Source of the DNA: an uncultured Bacteroidales bacterium
GTDB lineage: Bacteria; Bacteroidota; Bacteroidia; Bacteroidales; P3
Assembly (NCBI GenBank): GCA_947097635.1
Contig: CAMURW010000057.1
Coordinates: 1 to 8,040 of the forward strand
Length of the DNA: 8,040 nucleotides
Direction: 5' to 3'
Under the pieces are notes generated by a model. It was not told the origin of the DNA, searched no databases, and worked only from the letters and a program-made list of their open reading frames with translations. The position numbers and the translations under genes are program-made. This document shows, one piece after another, positions 1 to 7,221 of this stretch; positions within the stretch are counted from its first letter, which is position 1, and each line of letters begins with the position of its first letter.

Positions 1-3000
1 GGATCTGTGGGTATTGTTGATGCCCAAACAAATGCCAATTACCAGAACGCAAGCATGATCGAAATTGGACCCGACAACATCGGTGGCCGTGCTCGTGCCT
101 TACTAGCCGTTCCTGGCAACAACAACGAAGTTGTGCTGTATGCCGGCAGCGTGGCCGGCGGCCTCTACAAGAGAACCGGCAACGCCCAATGGGAATATGT
201 CCCCTACTTCGAAAACGGTACAGAGGTAACCCTGCCTATTTCCGATATGGTGCTCGCTTCCAACAATAAGATTTACATTGCTACCGGCGAGGGTTATTAC
301 AATCATGCCGTCAACTACAATCTCTTCGCTCCTATGGGCCACGGTATCTTTGAGTATGACATGGCCAGCAACACTATCACTGCCGTAGCCAATACCGACC
401 CGCGTTCCAACAGCGCATTCTCCTACATCAACCGTTTGGCATATATGGACCGTGACGGTAGGGCATATCTTTATGTCGGTACTACCACAGGCCTATATCT
501 AATGACCGGCAACAGCGGCGAAGCCCTGGGCATCCCCACGAAAGTATGCGACGGCGCTGTGCAGGATATCGAGCTGATACCCAGTCTAAACATTGGCTTC
601 TTCTCCATGGGCAGCACGATACACAAGATTGGTAACATCAAAGACCGCAGCACAACTGAGACCATGATGACAAACTCAGCCGTCACCTTCGGCGACTCTG
701 CCGCACGTATAGAACTGGCAGTTGCCTATTCCAACAACCGCATGTTCCTCTATGCCGTTGCCACGGACAAGGCCGGCTTAACCAACGGCGTGTTCCTGAC
801 GCATGACCAGCAGACCTGGATGCGTCTCACCACCTCCACCGTGCTGCCCTTCAATGCCAACACCACGGGATGGACCAACAACTCGGTAGCGGTGGACCCA
901 TTCAACCACAGTCGCATCCTCGTTGGCGGTGCTACCCTGTGGGAAGGCCAGGGATATGTGGAAGGCGCCTATTATCTGTGGAACAAAATTTCCTACTCCG
1001 AAAACGAACTGAACGGAGGCAACTTTATGGGCACAGTGTATTTTAACCCTCAGTACCTGCATTCTGGAATCAATGCTATAGTACCTTATATTTATGACAC
1101 CGCAAATTACGGAGTGACATATTATTTGGCTACCGACGGCGGCATCTTCAGCTCCAATGGTAGAACTTTCTCCTCTTTGAATAATGGCTTCAACACCGTT
1201 CAGTTCAACAATATCGCCGTGGCTCCCGACGGCAGCCTGCTGGGCGGTGCCGTGAAGAACGCAGTGCCTCTCATCCAGTCCCGCATGAACCACGATGGCG
1301 GTAATGTGAACAACAGCTGGTACGACCATACCAGCCGCCTAAATCACATGGCAAACATCGCCTGGCAGGGCAGTGGCAGCGATGTTGCCACCACCATGTT
1401 CCAGCAAGTAGTGCCTCAGGAACGTCGGGGCATCTTCGTGAGCAGCGACAACGGCGTGTTCGGCCGCAGCTACGCCGACTATAACGACTACACCAATGCA
1501 CAGACTTGGACTTACGGTGCCAAATTCACAACAGATCAGGCGGCAAGCTCCTCGTATCGGCCCAGAATGGTGATGTGGGAAACCACCACCAACACCAACT
1601 GGAACGACAGTGTCGAATTTACCCTCGACACCCTGGGCACCTATATCGCCAAAGGCGGCGAGGTAAAGCCCCTCAGAGGCAACGCCGTTATCCAGGCGGG
1701 CGACACCGTGCTGGTGCCTTCCCCCGCGCATTTCGACTACCCCTTCAAGTATGCTTTCACCAAAAGTTTCACAGTGAAGAACCAGATGAACCACAAGGTC
1801 CACAATCCCATCGCCAACCGCCTGTTCATCGTCAGCAAATCCAACAATGGCACACCTCAGGTGCTGATGACCTGCTCTCCTTCCGACTACCATAAAGTGT
1901 ACGACATCGCTTACGCCGAACCCACCTGGATGCGCTGGTACACCGTGTTTCAGGCACTCCGCGGCGACAAGTACCACGACACACTGGAAATACGTCAGAT
2001 TGCCGTTTCCAACGACTGCGACGCTCTGTTTCTGGGCATGGAAGAGCCTTCCACTGGAAAGAGCCGTATATATCGTGTCAGCAACATATCCGCCGCCAAT
2101 GTCGGTAACACCAGCATCATGGCTCAGCAGCTGGGCTTCAACTCCGAGTTCGTCGTAGGTAAACGTATTACCGTGCTGGACACCTTCTTTAAGGCAGACG
2201 GCAGCTACGAGTTCGACCGACCCATCACCTCCCTTACTGTGGACAAACGCAACGGCAAGGATGTCCTCGTGGCCACTTTCGGCGGCTATGTGAATAACAA
2301 CCAAGCCAACGTGGTGGTAATCAGCAATGCAACCACCGACAGTTACGCCATCCGCGAGCTCAACTGCAGCAACAGCGAGCAGGGCTTCTCCACCAACGAC
2401 CCCGTGTACAGCGCACTTATCGAATACACCAAGGGTAACGTGTTGATCGGCACCGAGAAGGGCGTCTTCAAAGCCGATGCCATCACCGGCACTCCCACCT
2501 GGAAAAAATATGGCGATTTCAAGGGCGTCCCTGTCACCAGCATCGTGCAGCAGACCGCTGCTCTGCCCAGCGTGAGCTATGTGCGGCACAATGGCATTAA
2601 TCCCGTTACCTACTGCTTCGCCAAGACCAAATACCCCTATGCCATCTATTACGGCACCTATGGTCGTGGCATCTTCATGGACACCTCCTACGTGACAGAC
2701 CACGAGAATGAAATCGTAGACACCAACTACTGGACCGGCATCACCACCGTCACCAAGGGTACGAATAGCGTACGCGTGTATCCCAACCCCGCCGTGAACG
2801 AAGCCAACGTGGAAATAATGATGGCCAGCGATGCCAACGTTGTGGTGCGTGTGTTCGACATCTCCGGCCATATGGTGTACAGCGAAAAATTGGGCAAACT
2901 GGCCGCAGGCGTTAACAACTATAAACTGGATTGCACCAAGCTGGCCCACGGCATGTATCTTATCAATGTAGTTAGCGGAAGCCAGGCAGCAGCCTCCAAA

Positions 3001-3015
3001 CTGATTGTAAAGTAA
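1..3015 (+). CDS. Large secreted beta-propeller protein with type IX secretion sorting domain (5' end cut off by window edge)
   Basis: Probable cell-surface or secreted protein exported through the outer membrane by the type IX secretion system. The reading frame is already open at base 1, so the GTG at base 7 is not a convincing start. A signal peptide and some N-terminal residues should lie to the left. Numbering from base 7, residues 21-28 read GPDNIGGR, the usual opening of sortilin/BNR-like propellers in Bacteroidetes. Asp-box-like strands occur near 262-273 (THDQQTW) and 819-835 (GVFKAD..TPTWKKY). TYGRGIF at 884-890 resembles the GT(H/Y)GRG motif that closes such propellers. Residues ~920-1002 form a type A sorting domain: VYPNPA, then a beta-sandwich with VVVRVFDISG, GMYLI and a final KLIVK. 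The ligand or enzymatic activity is unknown and no catalytic motif was recognised. A terminator follows 22 bases after the stop, so this is the last gene of its transcript. The export call is firm; the propeller call is good. Confidence 0.88.
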   Translation, partial: GSVGIVDAQTNANYQNASMIEIGPDNIGGRARALLAVPGNNNEVVLYAGSVAGGLYKRTGNAQWEYVPYFENGTEVTLPISDMVLASNNKIYIATGEGYYNHAVNYNLFAPMGHGIFEYDMASNTITAVANTDPRSNSAFSYINRLAYMDRDGRAYLYVGTTTGLYLMTGNSGEALGIPTKVCDGAVQDIELIPSLNIGFFSMGSTIHKIGNIKDRSTTETMMTNSAVTFGDSAARIELAVAYSNNRMFLYAVATDKAGLTNGVFLTHDQQTWMRLTTSTVLPFNANTTGWTNNSVAVDPFNHSRILVGGATLWEGQGYVEGAYYLWNKISYSENELNGGNFMGTVYFNPQYLHSGINAIVPYIYDTANYGVTYYLATDGGIFSSNGRTFSSLNNGFNTVQFNNIAVAPDGSLLGGAVKNAVPLIQSRMNHDGGNVNNSWYDHTSRLNHMANIAWQGSGSDVATTMFQQVVPQERRGIFVSSDNGVFGRSYADYNDYTNAQTWTYGAKFTTDQAASSSYRPRMVMWETTTNTNWNDSVEFTLDTLGTYIAKGGEVKPLRGNAVIQAGDTVLVPSPAHFDYPFKYAFTKSFTVKNQMNHKVHNPIANRLFIVSKSNNGTPQVLMTCSPSDYHKVYDIAYAEPTWMRWYTVFQALRGDKYHDTLEIRQIAVSNDCDALFLGMEEPSTGKSRIYRVSNISAANVGNTSIMAQQLGFNSEFVVGKRITVLDTFFKADGSYEFDRPITSLTVDKRNGKDVLVATFGGYVNNNQANVVVISNATTDSYAIRELNCSNSEQGFSTNDPVYSALIEYTKGNVLIGTEKGVFKADAITGTPTWKKYGDFKGVPVTSIVQQTAALPSVSYVRHNGINPVTYCFAKTKYPYAIYYGTYGRGIFMDTSYVTDHENEIVDTNYWTGITTVTKGTNSVRVYPNPAVNEANVEIMMASDANVVVRVFDISGHMVYSEKLGKLAAGVNNYKLDCTKLAHGMYLINVVSGSQAAASKLIVK
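2779..3012 (+). other. Type IX secretion C-terminal sorting domain (coding segment)
   Basis: This segment encodes the last ~78 residues of the preceding protein. It begins YPNPAVNEANVEI, continues with a VRVFDISGHMVY strand pair and a KLAAGVNNYKLD turn, and ends GMYLINVVSGS..ASKLIVK. This order (YPNP, v.v.d..G, G.Y.v.v, terminal K-hydrophobic-V) is the hallmark of type A sorting domains. These are recognised at the outer membrane and normally removed by the PorU sortase, with the cargo then often joined to A-LPS. The processing fate is known for the family and is not visible here. Confidence 0.88.
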
Positions 3016-3036
3016 TAATAATTAGATATGTCAGAC

Positions 3037-3071
3037 AGAGGTATTGCTAGCAAGGTGATACCTCTTTTTTT
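3037..3071 (+). terminator. Rho-independent terminator of the type IX cargo gene
   Basis: A perfect 8-bp stem, AGAGGTAT (3037-3044) with ATACCTCT (3058-3065), encloses a 13-base loop and runs into a T tract (3065-3071). It starts 22 bases after the TAA at 3013-3015. The T run lies only on the plus-strand side, so it serves the upstream gene. The loop region also contains the self-complementary TTGCTAGCAA (3044-3053), which could form a competing small hairpin. Confidence 0.85.
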
Positions 3072-3079
3072 ACGCACCA

Positions 3080-3112
3080 GCGGCATGCATGGGGGCCTGG
3101 TAGTCCCGCCGC
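3080..3112 (+). other. Possible bulged hairpin between the terminator and tyrS
   Basis: GCGGC (3080-3084) and GGG (3091-3093) can pair with CCC (3105-3107) and GCCGC (3108-3112), leaving ATGCAT bulged on the left arm. A second option further on pairs GCCTC (3113-3117 region) with GAGGC (3139-3143), followed by a pyrimidine/T-rich run. Both lie upstream of the tyrS promoter I favour, so they may not be in the tyrS transcript at all. No T-box motif was recognised. This is a weak structural observation only. Confidence 0.25.
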
Positions 3113-3128
3113 GCCTCCAAGAGGAACA

Positions 3129-3159
3129 ATTGCAGAGACGAGGCATTCTTCTTTTTTTG
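3129..3159 (+). promoter_or_regulatory. Candidate Bacteroidetes-type promoter for tyrS
   Basis: ATTG (3129-3132) is a 3/4 match to the -33 box TTTG. It is followed, after a 19-base spacer, by TTTTTTTG (3152-3159), which differs from TAnnTTTG at one informative base. Transcription would begin near 3164-3166, giving a ~20-base A/T-rich leader before the ATG at 3185. That is typical of the phylum. If correct, the in-frame ATG at 3164 could not be the start. This is inference from consensus matching; the T-rich box could arise by chance. Confidence 0.35.
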
Positions 3160-3184
3160 GGGTATGCATAAATACAATAATACA

Positions 3185-4468
3185 ATGAACAAAAATCTTG
3201 TTAAGGAACTTCAGTGGCGTGGCATGATCCACAACATGATGCCCGGCACCGAAGAACAACTCTCCAAAGAAGTAACAACAGCATATGTAGGCATAGATCC
3301 CACCGCAGATTCCTTGCACATAGGGCATCTGGTGTCCATCATGCTTCTCAAGCATCTGCAGATGGCGGGACACAAGCCGTTGGCAGTGGTGGGAGGCGCT
3401 ACGGGAATGATAGGTGACCCCTCCTTCAAGGCGGCAGAGCGCAAGTTGCTGACGGTGGAAGAGGTGCAGCACAATGTGCAGTGCATAAAACACCAGCTGG
3501 AGAAGTTCTTGGATTTCGATAGTCCTGTGAACGGAGCGGAGATACTGAACAACTACGACTGGATGAAGGGTTACCTGTTTTTGGACTTCATACGTGACGT
3601 AGGCAAGCATATCACCGTGAACTACATGATGACAAAGGATAGCGTGAAGAAGCGCATGGAGACAGGCATCTCCTTTACCGAGTTTAGCTATCAGTTGTTG
3701 CAAGCCTACGACTTCCTGACGCTCTACCGCACCAAGGGTTGCAGGTTGCAGATGGGTGGCAGCGACCAATGGGGCAACATCACCACTGGCACAGAGTTGA
3801 TACGCCGCATGGAAGGAGGTGAGGCTTTCGCTTTGACATGTCCTCTTATCACGAAGGCCGACGGCACCAAGTTCGGCAAGACGGAAGGCGGCAACGTGTG
3901 GCTGGATCCTGCCAAGACGAGTCCTTACAGGTTCTACCAGTTCTGGCTGAACTGCAGCGACGAAGATATTGCCAAGTACATCCGCATCTTTACGCTCCTT
4001 GGCGAGGAGGAAATCAACGAGTTGCAGCACCTACACAACGAGGCACCCGAACGTCGCATACTGCAGAGGGCACTGGCCAAGGACATTACCTGTCGCGTAC
4101 ACAGCGAGACAGACTACGAGGCGGCGATGGCTGCCAGCGAGTTGCTCTTCGGCAAAGGCACTACGGAGCAGTTGAACAGTCTCGATAAGGAGACCCTGAT
4201 CAGCGTGTTTGAAGGTGTGCCGCAGTATACAGTGAGCCGCAGCCTCCTCTCCGATGGTGTAAGCCTGATAGACCTGGCAGCCACCCACACGAAGATGTTT
4301 GCCAGCAAGGGTGAGATTCGCCGTGCCCTCAAGGAGAACAGTATCAGCGTGAACAAAGGAAAGGTGGGAGAGGCCTGCACCCTCACGAACGATGACGTTC
4401 TCTCATGCGGCAGCATCCTCGTCCAGAAAGGCAAGAAGAATTACTATATTGTAAACGTGGAGGGGTAG
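3185..4468 (+). CDS. tyrS: Tyrosyl-tRNA synthetase
   Basis: Class I aminoacyl-tRNA synthetase (TyrRS, bacterial TyrS type) that activates tyrosine with ATP and loads it on tRNA-Tyr in the cytoplasm. The protein is 427 residues, normal for the family. The Rossmann catalytic core carries the HIGH signature exactly (residues 45-48, in DSLHIGHL). The tyrosine-binding segment YQLLQAYDF and the strongly conserved QMGGSDQWGNI follow. KFGKT (229-233) stands in for KMSKS, as is usual in this group. The C-terminal ~70 residues fit an S4 RNA-binding domain (GEIRRALKENSISVNKGKV). I chose ATG 3185 (MNKNLVKELQWRG) over the in-frame ATG at 3164. Relatives begin close to this motif, and a candidate promoter places the transcript start near 3164. 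There is no Shine-Dalgarno site; the leader is A/T-rich. The stop is TAG at 4466-4468, one base before the stop of a convergent gene. Confidence 0.97.
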   Translation: MNKNLVKELQWRGMIHNMMPGTEEQLSKEVTTAYVGIDPTADSLHIGHLVSIMLLKHLQMAGHKPLAVVGGATGMIGDPSFKAAERKLLTVEEVQHNVQCIKHQLEKFLDFDSPVNGAEILNNYDWMKGYLFLDFIRDVGKHITVNYMMTKDSVKKRMETGISFTEFSYQLLQAYDFLTLYRTKGCRLQMGGSDQWGNITTGTELIRRMEGGEAFALTCPLITKADGTKFGKTEGGNVWLDPAKTSPYRFYQFWLNCSDEDIAKYIRIFTLLGEEEINELQHLHNEAPERRILQRALAKDITCRVHSETDYEAAMAASELLFGKGTTEQLNSLDKETLISVFEGVPQYTVSRSLLSDGVSLIDLAATHTKMFASKGEIRRALKENSISVNKGKVGEACTLTNDDVLSCGSILVQKGKKNYYIVNVEG

Positions 4469-4469
4469 C

Positions 4470-5954
4470 TTAGAACATATATCCCATCTTGATGTATAGG
4501 TTGCCGGACTTGCTGTTGTCTTGCTCTTTGAGTGCCCGTGCCCAGTCTATGCTGAGAACGAAGTTGTCGTTCATCGTTATCTTCAGACCACAGCCGGTGC
4601 CGAAATGCAGCCGATGCCATTGCTCCACACTTTCTCCGTCGTCCGGCGTGGGCACGAAGTAGTCGTATTGCCGCTCGCCGCTGGCGGTGATGGCGGCGAG
4701 GGTGGCAGCGTCCACGCCACCCCTCTGCTGCTCCTCTGTTTGGCTGGGTATGCTTTTGTTGTCTTTCGTCATCGTGTAGGCCTTCCTGCGTTGCGTTAGC
4801 ATGCCCCAGTCCAGGAAGGGGTTGATGCCGATGTAAAAGTTCTCTTTTCCCACGCAGAAGCGGAACAACTGTGCCCTCAGCTCCACGTTGCCATACAGGA
4901 AACCGTCGCCGAGAATGCGGTTGCGCATGATGCCGCGCAGACTGTTGGCACCGCCCAGCCCTTCGTATAGCACGCGCTGCAGATACAGTTGGTTGAGGTA
5001 GCTGTTAAGGTAGTACGGGCTGCCGCCTGCCAGCAACTGCTGCAGTCCCACGCGGTAGGCGAAGGTAATCACATTGCACTGTTGCCGGCTGCCGTTCTTA
5101 AGGATGTATGTCTTGCGCCACAGCGGCAGAAAGTGATGCCAGGTGGCGTTAATCTTCAGGTTGTTATATTCGCCTTGGTCGCCAAAGGCGGCAGTGTAGG
5201 AAAGGAATGCGTTGGCGTGTATGCCGCTCTGTGGATTCTGCTGACGGTCGCGCGTGTCGTAGGTGGCACCGGCATGAAGGTATGGATGCGTGCCGCCCTG
5301 TGCTTCGTTGGCCTTTACCAGCCCCCATTGCACGTATCTGTCGTAGAGCGTGGCAACGGCGGGCAGCGCATCCGCTGCCTCCTTGTTCTTGTTCAGACGT
5401 TCTAGGTCTATGGTGCCGTTGCGGTAGTTCAACACTCCGACACCGACATTCCAGAAGAAATGCCCGACGATGCGGCCCTGCAGGTCGGCGGCAAAACGGA
5501 ACAGGTTGCGCTGCATTTTGTAGAAAGCTCTGCTGCGGTAGTCGGTGCTTTTGTCGTCCACCCAGTTGCTGTTGTATCTGCTCTCGAAGCCGTTGAAGCC
5601 GTAGAAGTCGCACATGGCATCGGGCAGATAGGTGATGTCCACGCTGAGTCTGTGGCCGGTGATAAGGTGTTTGCTGTCGTAACTGAAGCGGAAGATGCCG
5701 TATTGCATGGTGGTGTAGGCCGCCTCGAGATAAAACGAATGCAGATAGTCGGGATAGGTGCCGCCGTCGCCAAAGTAGTAGATGTTCGTGAGGATACCAT
5801 ATTGCAGCCCCAAGTCGGCATCGTAGGATACGCTGGGTAGTACGCCGAATGTCCACCCCGTGCGTACGTTTTGCCGAGATTGGATGGTGTCTTGCGAGTG
5901 GGTGCTTATGGCAAAGGAGGACAGGAGGATGATGGGAAATAGTAGTTTTTTCAT
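4470..5954 (-). CDS. POTRA-less Omp85/BamA-type outer-membrane beta-barrel protein
   Basis: Predicted outer-membrane beta-barrel of 494 residues. The start at 5954 gives an N-terminal signal peptide (MKKLLFPIILLSSFAISTHS, cleavage probably near residue 20). An in-frame extension to 6215 would be Arg/His-rich and shadows the upstream gene, so I rejected it. The rest is rich in alternating aromatic strands. It holds the Omp85 loop-6 signature as LRG (339-341, in GGANSLRGIMRNRI), followed by the family's GNVELR strand (355-360). It ends KMGYMF with a terminal Phe, as barrel substrates of the BAM complex do. There is no room for POTRA domains: the barrel begins almost directly after the signal. 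Residues ~385-430 are polar and probably a long surface loop. Its start overlaps the stop of the YD-repeat gene by ATGA, with no Shine-Dalgarno nearby, so translation is probably coupled. Its job (protein insertion, lipid transport or pore) is unknown. Confidence 0.87.
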   Translation of the reverse strand: MKKLLFPIILLSSFAISTHSQDTIQSRQNVRTGWTFGVLPSVSYDADLGLQYGILTNIYYFGDGGTYPDYLHSFYLEAAYTTMQYGIFRFSYDSKHLITGHRLSVDITYLPDAMCDFYGFNGFESRYNSNWVDDKSTDYRSRAFYKMQRNLFRFAADLQGRIVGHFFWNVGVGVLNYRNGTIDLERLNKNKEAADALPAVATLYDRYVQWGLVKANEAQGGTHPYLHAGATYDTRDRQQNPQSGIHANAFLSYTAAFGDQGEYNNLKINATWHHFLPLWRKTYILKNGSRQQCNVITFAYRVGLQQLLAGGSPYYLNSYLNQLYLQRVLYEGLGGANSLRGIMRNRILGDGFLYGNVELRAQLFRFCVGKENFYIGINPFLDWGMLTQRRKAYTMTKDNKSIPSQTEEQQRGGVDAATLAAITASGERQYDYFVPTPDDGESVEQWHRLHFGTGCGLKITMNDNFVLSIDWARALKEQDNSKSGNLYIKMGYMF

Positions 5955-7141
5955 AGTGCGTAGTACGATATTTTGCGCTCCACTATCTCCATAACGTCGT
6001 CCTCGAAGGTGTGTGTGCGCTTCACCCAGTTGCCGAAGGCATCGTATTGGTATTGCACGGTGGTGCTGTTTTGTGTTTCCAGCAGCAGGTTGCCCAGACT
6101 GTCGTACTGCCGCAGGATGTGCTGCACCAGCGTGCCGCTTTCGTCGTAGTGCTCTTCTTTGGTCTCGTGTACGGTGCCGTCGGGGTAGTAGGAGTGGACG
6201 ATGAGGTAGTCGCAAGCCAGTTCTCCGGCTTCGTAGCGCATCTTCATCACCACTTCTTTGCCCTGCAGATCCAGTTCCTGTTGCAGCGCAGTCAGGCTGC
6301 CATGTTCCATCATCTCTTGCGTCAGCCTGTGATGTTCATCGTATAGAAACGTCATGCGCCCGCAGCTGTTGCTGTTGTTGTCGTACCACCACGTCGTCGT
6401 TTTGTCGCCCTGCTCATTGTAGTAATGCCGTGTACCGTTGAAATGTCCTTTGTTGTCGTATTGCTTACGTTCCACGGTATGTCCTTGTGCGTCGTATTCA
6501 AAGGTGTAACGTGCTTCCACTATCTTGTCGGTGTCCAGTATGCGTTCTTCTACAATCCGTCCTTGCTCGTCGTAGTCGTATTCGTAGCGTTCGTGCAGCA
6601 GTATCCCTTCGGCATTCATCTCCATGCTCTCCACTATCTGACCGTGTTCATCGTAGAGATAGATGCGCCGCCCGTCGTATTTGCCGTTGCGGGTGATGTA
6701 TTCCTCCGTTACTCTTCCTTCTGCGTCGAACTTGTATTCCAGTTTCTCGCTGCTTTCGCCTCTGTGGCGACGGTGTTCCAGCTCCATTCCCTTCTCGTTG
6801 TACACATAGCTTTCGTAGTGCCGCAGGTTGCCTGTCTCGTCGAACCCCTGCTCCTCAATTTGGTGGCCCCAGCGGTCGTATTTGTAGCTGTAGTGCCGGA
6901 AGAGGGTGTGTTCCATGTTGAATTCGTGGCGTTCCACGCATTTGCCTCCGCGGTTGTAGAGGTAGGTAATGCGATTGGCGCGTTTGCGGTCGTAGTGGCG
7001 CTCCTCCTGCAGGTGGCCTTCGGGGTCAAAACGTAGCGTCATACGCACACGGGTCTTGTTGCCGCGAGGGTCTTTAGCCATGCGACGCGGTGTTAAGATG
7101 CTTTCTTTCATTTCTTTTATTTTTCCTTTGAAAGACTCCAT
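5951..7141 (-). CDS. YD-repeat (RHS-like) protein without a visible signal peptide
   Basis: This 396-residue protein is built almost wholly of degenerate YD repeats of ~20-28 residues (Y.YDe.G...e....), about 14 copies from residue ~38 to the end. It closes with YDAFGNWVKRTHTF....ERKISYY, a C-terminal form common in Bacteroidetes YD-repeat proteins. Such repeats build extended beta-sheet scaffolds in RHS/teneurin proteins. The core RHS repeat domain, a DPxG cleavage site and a toxin tip are all absent. ATG 7141 (MESFKGKIKEMKES) is chosen because a candidate promoter would start transcripts near 7155; ATG 7111 (MKESILTPRR, 386 residues) is a real alternative. A TTG start at 7231 would add an unconvincing peptide. 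None of these starts gives a recognisable signal peptide. The gene is first in an operon with the Omp85-type barrel (ATGA overlap at 5951-5954), which argues for a shared envelope-linked role. Function unknown. Confidence 0.82.
   Translation of the reverse strand: MESFKGKIKEMKESILTPRRMAKDPRGNKTRVRMTLRFDPEGHLQEERHYDRKRANRITYLYNRGGKCVERHEFNMEHTLFRHYSYKYDRWGHQIEEQGFDETGNLRHYESYVYNEKGMELEHRRHRGESSEKLEYKFDAEGRVTEEYITRNGKYDGRRIYLYDEHGQIVESMEMNAEGILLHERYEYDYDEQGRIVEERILDTDKIVEARYTFEYDAQGHTVERKQYDNKGHFNGTRHYYNEQGDKTTTWWYDNNSNSCGRMTFLYDEHHRLTQEMMEHGSLTALQQELDLQGKEVVMKMRYEAGELACDYLIVHSYYPDGTVHETKEEHYDESGTLVQHILRQYDSLGNLLLETQNSTTVQYQYDAFGNWVKRTHTFEDDVMEIVERKISYYAL
5960..7030 (-). repeat. Array of about 14 degenerate YD repeats (coding)
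   Basis: The array reads from FDPEGHLQEE at 7030 through units such as YDRWGHQIEEQGFD, YDEHGQIVESME, YDEQGRIVEERI, YDAQGHTVERKQ, YDSLGNLLLETQ and YDAFGNWVKRTH. The aromatic-Asp-x-x-Gly core recurs every 20-28 residues. Units in the middle of the protein (YDEHG, YDEQG, YDAQG) are closest to each other; units at ~6250-6330 (minus-strand positions) have lost the YD core. Divergence is high enough that DNA-level recombination between copies looks limited. Confidence 0.8.
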
Positions 7142-7154
7142 GTGCGAAAAATTA

Positions 7155-7164
7155 TTTTGCAAAA
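7155..7164. promoter_or_regulatory. Palindrome TTTTGCAAAA over the -7 box
   Basis: A perfect 10-bp palindrome. With a single extra base on the right, the flanks continue the symmetry (ATTA to the left; G then TAAT to the right, 7151-7169). It covers the downstream half of the proposed -7 element of the minus-strand operon, where a repressor would act. It could equally be a chance feature of an A/T-rich spacer. Confidence 0.3.
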
Positions 7165-7191
7165 GTAATATTTTTTTTGAGATTGCACACA
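7155..7191 (-). promoter_or_regulatory. Candidate promoter of the YD-repeat/barrel operon
   Basis: On the minus strand TACTTTTG (7167-7160) matches the Bacteroidetes -7 consensus TAnnTTTG perfectly. A 3/4 -33 match, TGTG (7191-7188), lies 20 bases upstream. The expected transcript start is about 7153-7156, leaving a leader of ~15 bases before ATG 7141 or ~45 before ATG 7111. The -7 box overlaps the perfect palindrome TTTTGCAAAA (7155-7164), a possible operator. Consensus matching only. Confidence 0.5.
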
Positions 7192-7220
7192 TTGCCTTGC
7201 AATTTTCTTCGCAATGGTGC
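7185..7220. repeat. Imperfect inverted repeat in the divergent intergenic region
   Basis: GCAC-A-CATTGC (7185-7195) pairs with GCAATGGTGC (7211-7220): ten base pairs with one bulged A (7189) around a 15-base loop. The loop contains the smaller palindrome TTGCAA (7198-7203). The left arm covers the proposed -33 region of the YD-repeat operon promoter, so it could be a protein-binding dyad controlling one or both divergent genes. No transcription-factor family can be assigned from sequence alone. Confidence 0.4.
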
Positions 7221-7221
7221 G

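Noticed and set aside
1339..2949. A 536-codon open frame on the minus strand, antisense to the propeller gene
   Set aside because: It is opposite a clearly real gene with family motifs and a sorting domain. Its Val/Gly/His/Ala-rich product looks like the codon-bias shadow of GNC-type codons, with no domain recognised.
3164..3184. Upstream ATG of tyrS at 3164
   Set aside because: It adds seven residues (MHKYNNT) before the conserved N-terminus and coincides with the likely transcript start.
3047..4030. A 327-codon minus-strand frame opposite tyrS
   Set aside because: tyrS on the other strand has HIGH, KFGKT and S4 features. The antisense product has no recognisable motif and would run through the terminator and promoter region.
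5955..6215. N-terminal extension of the barrel protein to 6215
   Set aside because: The added 87 residues are Arg/His/Pro-rich, lie within the YD-repeat gene in another frame and would bury a clear signal peptide beginning at 5954.
6425..7036. A 203-codon plus-strand frame rich in Val and Phe opposite the YD repeats
   Set aside because: It is the complement of repeated Tyr/Asp/Glu codons, which gives hydrophobic antisense products. There is no start context and no recognised family.
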